A stretch of 7,023 nucleotides of DNA from Actinomycetes bacterium (GTDB lineage Bacteria > Actinomycetota > Acidimicrobiia > Acidimicrobiales > Acidimicrobiaceae). The stretch is taken from positions 1 through 7,023 of the forward strand of contig JAKAOC010000118.1 of the NCBI GenBank assembly GCA_021823385.1. Reading direction: 5' to 3'. Position 1 is the stretch's first letter, and each line of letters starts with the position of its first letter. The translations under genes and the position numbers were made by a program. The notes below the pieces were generated by a model. That model searched no databases, was not told where the DNA came from, and saw only the letters and a list, made by a program, of their open reading frames with translations. Positions 1 to 5,529 of the stretch are shown here, in pieces.

Positions 1-656
1 CCCCAGAAGACGTCCACCACGAACTGCTCGAGCGCCTTGTGCAGCATTGGACCGCGCCAGATGACCGGGGTGTCGTCCGAGACGAAGAAGCCCATGCTGA
101 TGGTCTTGATGCCAAAGGCAACCGGTGGGACGAGCAGCTTGCCGATCACGGCCGGGGGACGCTGCAGCCCAAGCATCTTGGGCACCGAAAAACCGTAGAC
201 GTCGGCGTCCAGGATTCCCACCTTGTGGCCACGCGCGGCCAGAGCCGCAGCAACTCCAACCGTCACGGAAGACTTGCCGACACCCCCCTTGCCCGAGGAG
301 AAGCCCAGGACCCTGGTCTTGGTCCCAGGCGCCATGATCTTGTTGACACGCTCTCCGGAGGCGGAGGCAGAGGCGGAATTCGCTGCCGCCAACACCTCTT
401 CCAGGGTGTCCAGCTGCTCCTCGTTCATGGGCGTGATCGTCACGTCCAGCTTGGCCCCGTCTTCGGAGGCTGCGTCGACCAGGCTCTGGGCCAGGGCCTC
501 GAAATAGGCGCGATCCCCCTGGTATACGAAGAGCTCCACCGCAAAGCGGGTCATGCGCTTCTGGACCTGCGAGATCATCCCGAGTTGGGACAAGGGCAGG
601 AGAAGATCCGGCTCCTTGATCGAACCGAGTCGGTCGGAAAGGGTTTCGGAATTCAT
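1..656 (-). CDS. mrp: Mrp/ApbC-family Fe-S cluster carrier ATPase (3' part outside window)
   Basis: This P-loop ATPase of the Mrp/NBP35/ApbC family probably binds a [4Fe-4S] cluster and hands it to apoproteins in the cytoplasm. The first 218 residues are present; the C-terminal part, including the usual CxxC cluster site, lies beyond the left edge. Residues 1-80 look like the N-terminal FeS_assembly_P (DUF59/MIP18) domain, with the LxxLGMI stretch at 22-28. A Ser/Ala-rich linker (93-100) leads to the ATPase domain. Its deviant Walker A is GKGGVGKSS at 122-130, followed by ILDADVYG at 148-155. The ATG at 656 is chosen because GGAG lies about 6 nt upstream and the DUF59 homology begins near it. 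The gene is divergent from a SufR-like regulator, which fits a role in Fe-S supply. The family assignment is firm; its client proteins are unknown. Confidence 0.95.
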   Translation of the reverse strand, partial: MNSETLSDRLGSIKEPDLLLPLSQLGMISQVQKRMTRFAVELFVYQGDRAYFEALAQSLVDAASEDGAKLDVTITPMNEEQLDTLEEVLAAANSASASASGERVNKIMAPGTKTRVLGFSSGKGGVGKSSVTVGVAAALAARGHKVGILDADVYGFSVPKMLGLQRPPAVIGKLLVPPVAFGIKTISMGFFVSDDTPVIWRGPMLHKALEQFVVDVFW

Positions 657-674
657 ATCCGCTCCTGCATTTTG

Positions 675-688
675 GCCCGAAAACGGGC
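675..688 (-). promoter_or_regulatory. Hairpin in the mrp 5' leader
   Basis: GCCCG and CGGGC form a perfect 5-bp inverted repeat around a 4-nt loop (UUUU in the mrp transcript). It lies about 10 nt upstream of the mrp Shine-Dalgarno GGAG. It could affect mrp mRNA stability or ribosome access. The structure is visible; the function is inference. Confidence 0.35.
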
Positions 689-703
689 ATTTCTCCTATC
701 CAG

Positions 704-719
704 GTAGAATAATTTCTAC
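704..719. promoter_or_regulatory. Candidate operator between mrp and the SufR-like gene
   Basis: GTAGAA-N4-TTCTAC is a perfect 6-bp inverted repeat in the AT-rich centre of the divergent intergenic region. On the plus strand it contains TAGAAT (705-710), a 5/6 match to a -10 box for the regulator gene. No good -35 hexamer is seen at the right spacing. A dyad overlapping a -10 box between a regulator and its divergent neighbour is the expected layout for an autoregulatory operator. It does not obviously match the CAAC-N6-GTTG type of site known for cyanobacterial SufR, so the binding protein is inferred only from position. Confidence 0.5.
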
Positions 720-749
720 AAGCGTAAGGCGCGTCACAAAGAGGGAGCC

Positions 750-1487
750 TTGGGAGCATCGACTGTGGCCCACAGCGCCGAAGCGGCGCATGCGGCCGAG
801 GATCCAAACTTCCAAGCCACCGTGTCAGCGGTGGTGGCGGCTTTTGGCGACCCCACGCGGCGCGAGATCTACCTGCATGTCCGCCAGGCCGATGGCGTCA
901 CCGCCAACCAGGTCGCCGAAGCCTTCGCCCTGCATCCCAACGTCGCCCGCCACCACCTGGACAAGCTCGTGGCCGGCGGATACTTGGACGTTTACCTCGA
1001 GAAGCCGAGATCCGGCGGCGCGGGCCGACCCTCGAAAAAGTACGTGGGGGCGGCTCTGCCTATCGAGCCCTCGATCAACTCCAGGCGGGACGAGCTCCTA
1101 TCCATGCTGCTCAGTGCAGCACTCGACCTTCTTGGGACGGAAGAGGCCGAACGAATGGCCGAGACCGTTGGCGAGAACTACGGCCGGCAGCTTGCCGGGC
1201 ACATACAGCCCCAGCTTGCCCAGCGCTCGGTGAAGTTCGCCATGCGCGCCATTGCCGATGCACTTACCGCCCATGGCTTTGCCGCAAAACAAACCGAGGG
1301 CCGAGGGTTGCTGACAGTGGTCTCGGAGAACTGCCCCTTCGGGGACGCTGCGGCCGCCAATCCGGTCATCTGCGCGCTGGATCGCGGCCTGGTGCGAGGA
1401 ATGCTCGCCGAAATGGTGCACCATCAGGTGCCCGTAACCGTGACCTCACGCGCCAAGGGTGACGCGAACTGCGCGGTATCGGTTTGA
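750..1487 (+). CDS. SufR-like winged-helix transcriptional regulator with C-terminal cysteines
   Basis: This is probably an Fe-S-sensing DNA-binding repressor related to SufR, which represses Fe-S assembly genes when its own cluster is intact. Residues 28-99 form an ArsR/SufR-like winged helix: DPTRREIYLHV (34-44), the recognition-helix region HPNVARHHLDKL (62-73), and the wing motif GRPSKKY (92-98). The C-terminal domain holds the only three cysteines of the 245-residue protein, Cys195, Cys208 and Cys241. The first pair has the C-X12-C spacing described for SufR; His224/His225 could supply a fourth ligand. The start is uncertain. TTG at 750 has GAGG 5 nt upstream, while GTG at 765 has GGGAG at 8 nt, which is as good and would shorten the protein by 5 residues. 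No sufBCD genes are in the window, so an alternative is a SufR paralogue sensing something else. Confidence 0.85.
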   Translation: MGASTVAHSAEAAHAAEDPNFQATVSAVVAAFGDPTRREIYLHVRQADGVTANQVAEAFALHPNVARHHLDKLVAGGYLDVYLEKPRSGGAGRPSKKYVGAALPIEPSINSRRDELLSMLLSAALDLLGTEEAERMAETVGENYGRQLAGHIQPQLAQRSVKFAMRAIADALTAHGFAAKQTEGRGLLTVVSENCPFGDAAAANPVICALDRGLVRGMLAEMVHHQVPVTVTSRAKGDANCAVSV

Positions 1488-1596
1488 GCTGACCGCGCTC
1501 ACGCCCGAGACATGGTTGGTCCACCGTTCCCTGGGGCGCATTGTCGCGTCATTGGCAGCCGGCAAACCGGCCCCCAACGCCTTTCTGGATGGCGGG

Positions 1597-1632
1597 CCCG
1601 CCCGGGTCGGGCGGGAGAACCGGCGCGGTTTT
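1597..1632 (+). terminator. Candidate terminator of the SufR-like gene (two stacked hairpins)
   Basis: CCCGCCCG and CGGGCGGG form a perfect 8-bp stem (1597-1604 with 1608-1615) around a 3-nt loop. A smaller hairpin AACCG-GCG-CGGTT (1618-1630) follows immediately and ends in a short T run (TTTT, 1629-1632). This is the most terminator-like structure after the regulator's stop, about 110 nt downstream. The T-tract is short, so termination efficiency is uncertain. Confidence 0.45.
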
Positions 1633-1660
1633 GATCGAAGCGGCCCGGGGGTGGCTCTAA

Positions 1661-1687
1661 GGCTGAGCCCCGACGAGCGGCTCGGCC
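1661..1687. terminator. GC-rich hairpin in the convergent gap
   Basis: GGCTGAGCC (1661-1669) pairs with GGCTCGGCC (1679-1687) as a 9-bp stem with one wobble pair (G·U in the plus-strand transcript) and a 9-nt loop. There is no T-tract. It could serve as a stem-only terminator or mRNA end protector for either converging transcript, or simply reflect GC-rich sequence. Confidence 0.3.
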
Positions 1688-1693
1688 CGCAGT

Positions 1694-1713
1694 TAGGCTG
1701 GATCGGCCTATTT
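1694..1713 (+). terminator. Weak hairpin followed by TTT
   Basis: TAGGC (1694-1698) pairs with GCCTA (1706-1710), extended by one T·G wobble, and TTT follows. The stem is short, so this is a weak terminator candidate. Confidence 0.22.
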
Positions 1714-1793
1714 CCGGCAGGGGCTGGGCCAACTTGCAGCTCGCGCAGGCCCGAGATGCGCATGAGGGGGCTTCGTGCCGCCTTCGCCGCAGG

Positions 1794-3464
1794 CTACGTC
1801 GGGTCAGGAGCCGTGCCCCGGTTCGGGAGCTCGGGCAGGCCGCCCGCGACAATCTGTTCCTTGATCAAGAACTTCTGAACCTTACCCATGGCGTTGGCGG
1901 GCAATGAGTTGGCCAGGTACCAGCTCCTGGGGATCTTGAAGTGGGCAAGGGTGCCACCCAGGAATTCGGTGAGTTCGTCCGATGCGGGTGGATTGCCCGG
2001 GTCACTCGGCCGGATCACCGCTGCTACGCGCTCACCCATGGCGGGGTCGGGAATGCCGAGGACCGCCGATGCGCCTACGCCGGGATGGGCCGCGAGGGCG
2101 GCCTCGATCTCCCTGGGATAGATGTTCTCGCCACCGCGGATGATCATGTCTTTCAGCCGTCCGGTGATCTTGAGATACCCTCGGGTATCCATGCTCCCCA
2201 GGTCCCCTGTGTGCAGCCACCCCTCGGCGTCGATGGCCGCCGCGGTCGCCTCGGGCATGTCGAAATAGCCCAGCATCAGCTGGTACCCTCGGGCACAGAT
2301 CTCGCCCTCCCGCCCCGCGTCGAGCACGGCACCGCTTCTGGGGTCGGCTATCTTCACCTCGACCTGCCACAAGGGCAACCCGACGGTCTCCGCCTTGTCG
2401 GTCGCGCTGTCGTTGGGGCTGGTCTGCGCGATGATCGGGCTGAGCTCGGTCTGCCCGTAGACGGTGCTAAACCTGGCTCCATAGCGGCGCTCCGCCTCCG
2501 CGACGAGCGCCGGAGGCACCGCATCTCCGCCCGAAGCCGCCACCTTCACCGAAGAGAGGTCGTAGGAGTCGAAGTTGCCGCTCGCGAGCAGCGCATAATG
2601 CATCGCGGGTACTGCTGCGAACAGGTCGGCACCCCACTTCTCGAGCGCCGCGAGCACCAGCGAGGGCTCGAACAGCTGGGCCAGGACCAGGGTGCCCCGG
2701 CTCGCGGCGGTGCCGAGCACCGACATTCCACAGCCGGCGGTGTGGAAGAGGGGCAGAGCGGTGGCCCAGATGCCCCCGTCGGGGAATAGCGCTCGTTTGT
2801 GCACGAAGCGCGCATTGGTTATCAATGCCCGGTGGCTGAGCATGGCACCCTTGGGAAACCCGGTCGTACCGGAGGTGTACTGAAGCTGCGCCGGCTCCGT
2901 AGGGGATACCTCGGGGAACGGTCGAGGCGAAGCGGGTGAGGCACGGACCTCGCTCTCCCAGGCCGTGAATCTGACGAGATGGCGCACGAGTGGCAGGCGC
3001 GTCCGCACCTCCTCGACAACGGCCCCCATGTCAACCCCCCTGAACGAGTCGACAAAGGCCACCCCCGCAGCCTTGGACTGGCGCAGGAGGTACTCGAGCT
3101 CGGAGGCGCGCAGCGCGGGGTTGGCGGTAACGAGCACCAGGCCCGCCAGCGCGGCGCCGTATTGCAGGAACACCCACTCGGGCAGGTTCGGAGCCCAGAC
3201 GGCAATATGCTCACCCGGTTCGAAGCGGCCCAAGAGCCATTGCGCGGTCAGCTCCGCTTCGGCCAGAAGCTGGGCGTAGGTCCAGGTGCGCTCGGTTGAC
3301 GCCGCACCTAGGACCAGCGGCGATCCCGGCGGTGCAACCTCGACGAGTGCAAGCCGGTCCGGGACCTCAGACGCCACGCCACGGAGAAGCTCTCCGGCGG
3401 TGAGCTCGGAGATTCCGGCCCCGATATCCGCCGCCCAGTAGGAACGCTCCAAGGCACCGGTCAT
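1794..3464 (-). CDS. FadD-like acyl-CoA ligase (AMP-binding, ANL superfamily)
   Basis: This 556-residue enzyme should activate a carboxylic acid with ATP and CoA, through an acyl-adenylate, to an acyl-CoA. All core ANL motifs are present: A3 YTSGTTGFPKG (196-206), A5 YGQTE (336-340), A7 HTGD (418-421), the A8 hinge from GRLKDM (435-440) to ENIYPREIE (446-454), and A10 GKVQK (527-531) with the presumed catalytic Lys528. Length and motifs fit medium/long-chain or unusual-acid FadD proteins; the substrate cannot be told. The frame stays open upstream to 4037, but ATG 3464 is chosen because GAGGAGG lies 7 nt upstream, the ligase similarity begins there, and the upstream extension is antisense-like sequence over the crotonase gene. 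Its start overlaps the crotonase stop by 4 nt (ATGA), indicating translational coupling as the last gene of the tetR operon. The stop is TAG. Confidence 0.93.
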   Translation of the reverse strand: MTGALERSYWAADIGAGISELTAGELLRGVASEVPDRLALVEVAPPGSPLVLGAASTERTWTYAQLLAEAELTAQWLLGRFEPGEHIAVWAPNLPEWVFLQYGAALAGLVLVTANPALRASELEYLLRQSKAAGVAFVDSFRGVDMGAVVEEVRTRLPLVRHLVRFTAWESEVRASPASPRPFPEVSPTEPAQLQYTSGTTGFPKGAMLSHRALITNARFVHKRALFPDGGIWATALPLFHTAGCGMSVLGTAASRGTLVLAQLFEPSLVLAALEKWGADLFAAVPAMHYALLASGNFDSYDLSSVKVAASGGDAVPPALVAEAERRYGARFSTVYGQTELSPIIAQTSPNDSATDKAETVGLPLWQVEVKIADPRSGAVLDAGREGEICARGYQLMLGYFDMPEATAAAIDAEGWLHTGDLGSMDTRGYLKITGRLKDMIIRGGENIYPREIEAALAAHPGVGASAVLGIPDPAMGERVAAVIRPSDPGNPPASDELTEFLGGTLAHFKIPRSWYLANSLPANAMGKVQKFLIKEQIVAGGLPELPNRGTAPDPT

Positions 3465-4348
3465 CGCGCATCCTCCTCGCCCAACTCCGCTTGGCTCGGA
3501 ATCGTCCCACCGCCGTCGGGAATCCACTTTCCGGAATCCCGCCACCGGACCGCGGCGTCGAAGCCGTGCACCTCCGCAAGACTCTGGAACCAGCGGCCTT
3601 CCGGGGAGTGACGCGCGACGCCGTCCAAGAGGGTCGCCAGCGTTTGGGTGCTTTGCAGCCCCATGTTGTCCAGCGCCTGGTTGATCATCAGCTTCTGCAT
3701 CACCAATTGGTTGATCGGCACGCCGGCCATTCTCTCGACCAGCGCCTCCACCGTCGCATCGAGCTGGGCGGCGGGCACCGACTCCACCACCAGGCCCCAT
3801 GCCTCTGCCCGGCGGCCATCGATGGTGTCTCCGGTCAATAGCATCCTCTTGGCGCGCTCCGCCCCAAGTCTGTATACCCACATGGCCGTGGTGGGACAGC
3901 CCCAGACCCTGGAGGGCATATACCCGATGCGGGCCTCGTCGGCCATCACCACCAGATCGCAGGAGAGGGCGATGTCGCTTCCTCCGCCCACGGCGTAGCC
4001 GTGCACCTTTGCCACCGTAGGCTTGAGCGACCTCCAAAGAGTGAAAAAGTCGTCCGTATTGCGCTTCATCATCTGGAAGTCCCGTATCGGATCCCAGAGC
4101 TCGGGCTGGAAGCTCTCGGCCGCCTCCGCATACTTCTTGAGGTCGTATCCGGAGCTGAAGGCCCTGCCGGCCCCCTGGGCGACGATGACGTGCACACGGG
4201 GATCGTCGTTGGCCATCTCCACCGCGGCGCGGATTTCGCGCGCCATCTCCAGGGTGATGGCGTTCAACCGCTCCGGGCGGTTGAGGGTCACGTACGCACG
4301 CCGGTCGCGGACTTCGTATAGCAGCGTCTCGAAAGGATGGTCATCCAC
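3461..4348 (-). CDS. Crotonase-fold protein lacking the canonical catalytic glutamates
   Basis: This 295-residue enoyl-CoA hydratase/isomerase superfamily protein is the middle gene of the tetR operon. The crotonase pattern is clear: LNRPERLNAI (22-31), the first oxyanion-hole segment FSSGYDL (64-70), and the second GYAVGGGSDIALSCD (117-131). Where classical hydratases carry two glutamates, it has Asp125 (GGGSDIAL) and Ser146 (YMPSRV). It may therefore be an isomerase, hydrolase or other crotonase activity, or a hydratase of unusual mechanism. A stretch at 78-104 rich in Trp, Phe and Met may line a special acyl pocket. The C-terminal tail (about 268-295) is longer than in the neighbouring hydratase. 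The GTG at 4348 is chosen because GGAGG lies 8 nt upstream and it begins the crotonase homology; it overlaps the tetR stop by 8 nt. An ATG at 4408 in the same frame lies inside tetR and is not favoured. Confidence 0.9.
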   Translation of the reverse strand: MDDHPFETLLYEVRDRRAYVTLNRPERLNAITLEMAREIRAAVEMANDDPRVHVIVAQGAGRAFSSGYDLKKYAEAAESFQPELWDPIRDFQMMKRNTDDFFTLWRSLKPTVAKVHGYAVGGGSDIALSCDLVVMADEARIGYMPSRVWGCPTTAMWVYRLGAERAKRMLLTGDTIDGRRAEAWGLVVESVPAAQLDATVEALVERMAGVPINQLVMQKLMINQALDNMGLQSTQTLATLLDGVARHSPEGRWFQSLAEVHGFDAAVRWRDSGKWIPDGGGTIPSQAELGEEDAR

Positions 4349-4985
4349 TTTCCCGCCCTCCAGTCTCGGCACGGCCGCCAACCGGCGGCTCGGTGCGGCC
4401 ATCTTCAAGCATCGCCCTGATGACCCCGGCCCACTCCTCAGTCAGCCGGTCGGCGCCACGGGCGCTTGCCAGCGCCCGGGACAGCGCCAGGCCACGCAGG
4501 AAAACGACGGTGAGCGCAGCGGCGGCGGGATATTGCGGGCGCGCGGCGAGCTCGGTGCCGAACACCTCGTCGACCACCCGGTAGAGGTCCCGCCGCGATG
4601 CGGCCTCCTCCCGGCGGAGGACTTCGCACAGCACCGGGTCCGTCGAGGCCGCCGCCCACAAGCTGAGCTCGGCAGCGAAGTGCGGGGACTCCACCACTTG
4701 GCGCAAGGTGCGAATGGCCACAGTGACGGCGTCGTCGGTAGGCAGCCTGGCCAACGCCACCTTCTTTGCTGTCTCCTCGTTGATCTCTACGAGGCGCCGG
4801 ACGGTGGCGGCGAGGAGAGCTTCATGAGTCGGGAAGTGGTGCAGAAGCGCGCCTCTGCTCATACCGGCCTTGCGCTGCACCGCGGAGGAGGTGGTCGCTG
4901 CAACTCCGGAGGAGACCAGCAGCTCGACAGCGGTCTCCACGATCCGGCGCCTGGTGGCCTGTCGCTGCTCGTCACGCTTGGTCAT
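4341..4985 (-). CDS. TetR/AcrR-family transcriptional repressor
   Basis: This 214-residue protein has the TetR layout. A helical N-terminal DNA-binding domain occupies about residues 8-58, with the helix-turn-helix from TTSSAVQRKAG (31-41) through SRGALLHHFPTHEALL (43-58). An all-helical ligand-binding and dimerisation domain follows. TetR proteins next to FadD/EchA genes usually sense an acyl-CoA or pathway intermediate, so it is likely the local repressor of tetR-crotonase-ligase; that ligand is inference. ATG 4985 is chosen over in-frame ATGs at 5015 and 5096 because the TetR similarity begins there and a promoter with a palindrome sits just upstream; a start at 5015 would overlap its -10 box. 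The ribosome site is weak (GCGGAA). The Gly/Arg/Glu-rich C-terminal tail (195-214) looks disordered. Confidence 0.92.
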   Translation of the reverse strand: MTKRDEQRQATRRRIVETAVELLVSSGVAATTSSAVQRKAGMSRGALLHHFPTHEALLAATVRRLVEINEETAKKVALARLPTDDAVTVAIRTLRQVVESPHFAAELSLWAAASTDPVLCEVLRREEAASRRDLYRVVDEVFGTELAARPQYPAAAALTVVFLRGLALSRALASARGADRLTEEWAGVIRAMLEDGRTEPPVGGRAETGGRESG

Positions 4986-5013
4986 GCTCGAATTCCGCCC
5001 GCACCATGCGGCC

Positions 5014-5042
5014 ATGATTTCACAGTCAGCTCTGACTGTCAA
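5014..5042 (-). promoter_or_regulatory. Promoter of the tetR-crotonase-ligase operon
   Basis: On the minus strand there is a perfect TTGACA (-35, 5042-5037), then exactly 17 nt, then AATCAT (5019-5014, 4/6 match to TATAAT). Transcription would begin near 5007 and give a leader of about 22 nt to the tetR ATG at 4985. The spacing is ideal but the -10 box is imperfect. Confidence 0.6.
5022..5039. promoter_or_regulatory. Palindromic operator, probably bound by the adjacent TetR
   Basis: ACAGTCAG-CT-CTGACTGT is a perfect 8-bp inverted repeat with a 2-nt centre. It occupies the -35/-10 spacer and touches the -35 box, so a bound dimer would block RNA polymerase. Its size and symmetry fit a TetR dimer site. 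I saw no second good copy in the window. The palindrome is seen directly; that this TetR binds it is inferred. Confidence 0.7.
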
Positions 5043-5081
5043 GCATCGGCGCTCGGACGGCGGTTCGGCGCGCGAGCGATC

Positions 5082-5102
5082 CCCCGTTTTCGGCATACGG
5101 GG
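5082..5102 (-). terminator. Candidate terminator after the DUF1330 gene
   Basis: CCCCGT and ACGGGG form a perfect 6-bp stem with a 9-nt loop, 11 nt past the DUF1330 stop and before the tetR promoter. There is no T-tract on the minus strand after the stem, so this is a modest candidate for separating the two transcription blocks. Confidence 0.35.
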
Positions 5103-5112
5103 TTACCGGCCA

Positions 5113-5406
5113 CTAGGCGCCTGGTACGCCCTCGACGAAGAAGACTCTCCCCTCGGAGGCTGCTTGGCGCATGGTGATCGCCTGCTGATAGTCGGGGCCG
5201 TGGTAGAAGGCCCTGGCAGCATCCCAGTCGGGAAACTCCAGGATGACGATGCGATCCGGGGTCATGCCCTCCTTGGACTCGGCTTTACCGCCGCGGGCCA
5301 GGTACCTCCCTCCCGCGTTCTTGATGGCCGCCTCCGCGAGTGTCTTGTACTTCTCATACAGCTCGTCGTTGTAGACCATCACTTCGGAGATCATGTAAAC
5401 GGCCAC
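5113..5406 (-). CDS. DUF1330 family small protein
   Basis: This 97-residue protein has the DUF1330 pattern: an N-terminal strand AVYMISEVMV (2-11), a helix with ELYEKYKTLAEAA (15-27), GGRYLARGG (32-40), the strand DRIVILEFPDW (51-61), and the ARAFYHGPDYQ helix (65-74). The family belongs to the dimeric alpha-beta-barrel (ferredoxin-like) group. Its biochemical role is mostly unknown; relatives include small-molecule isomerases, monooxygenases and binding proteins. The GTG start at 5406 is preceded by GGGAGGGAG at good spacing. It lies 123 nt after an enoyl-CoA hydratase on the same strand and may be the last gene of that operon or have its own start. An accessory role on the same substrate is plausible but unproven. 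No signal peptide is seen, so it is probably cytoplasmic. Confidence 0.88.
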   Translation of the reverse strand: MAVYMISEVMVYNDELYEKYKTLAEAAIKNAGGRYLARGGKAESKEGMTPDRIVILEFPDWDAARAFYHGPDYQQAITMRQAASEGRVFFVEGVPGA

Positions 5407-5426
5407 TTGGCTCCCTCCCGGTCGCG

Positions 5427-5442
5427 GCCGGCGCGGGCCGGC
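5427..5442 (-). promoter_or_regulatory. GC hairpin in the leader of the DUF1330 gene
   Basis: GCCGGC occurs twice around a 4-nt loop; as GCCGGC is self-complementary, the two copies form a strong 6-bp stem. It lies roughly 10 nt upstream of the ribosome-binding site within the 123-nt gap 5407-5529. It may be an intercistronic mRNA-processing or attenuation element, or chance in GC-rich DNA. I see no convincing promoter in this gap. Confidence 0.25.
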
Positions 5443-5529
5443 TTCTCCTGGCGGGAACTCTAGGCGCCAAGCCCTGCCCGGCTGGTCGGGACGGAACGAA
5501 TGGCCCCCGGCTTTCCGGAAAAGCTGAGC

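Larger units (their letters stand above)
1488..1793. other. Convergent intergenic region without a convincing gene
   Basis: This 306-nt gap separates the end of the rightward SufR-like gene from the end of the leftward acyl-CoA ligase. Short open frames exist on both strands, but their translations are Arg/Pro/Gly-rich, resemble no family I know, and overlap neighbouring genes. The region holds at least three GC-rich inverted repeats, listed separately, as expected where two transcripts end face to face. Confidence 0.6.

Noticed and set aside
39..707. Rightward open frame of 222 codons
   Set aside because: It is antisense to mrp, whose leftward translation gives clear DUF59 and P-loop motifs; the rightward translation resembles nothing known.
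1459..1878. Small rightward gene in the convergent gap
   Set aside because: It overlaps the end of the SufR-like gene and runs into the ligase; composition follows the GC bias, with no domain and several hairpins inside it.
1941..2789. Rightward open frame of 282 codons
   Set aside because: It is antisense to the acyl-CoA ligase and its translation is a His/Arg/Gly-rich shadow of it.
3465..4037. N-terminal extension of the leftward ligase to a 747-residue protein
   Set aside because: The extra 191 residues are Gly/Arg-rich, match no ligase domain, and lie fully inside the crotonase gene in another frame. ATG 3464 has a strong Shine-Dalgarno and ATGA coupling.
4986..5096. Upstream ATG starts for tetR at 5015 and 5096
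   Set aside because: The added residues are not TetR-like; the 5015 start overlaps the -10 box and the 5096 start lies upstream of the promoter.
4023..5177. Long rightward open frame of 384 codons
   Set aside because: It is antisense to tetR and parts of both neighbours, has no recognisable domain, and would cross the tetR promoter. It is explained by high GC codon bias.
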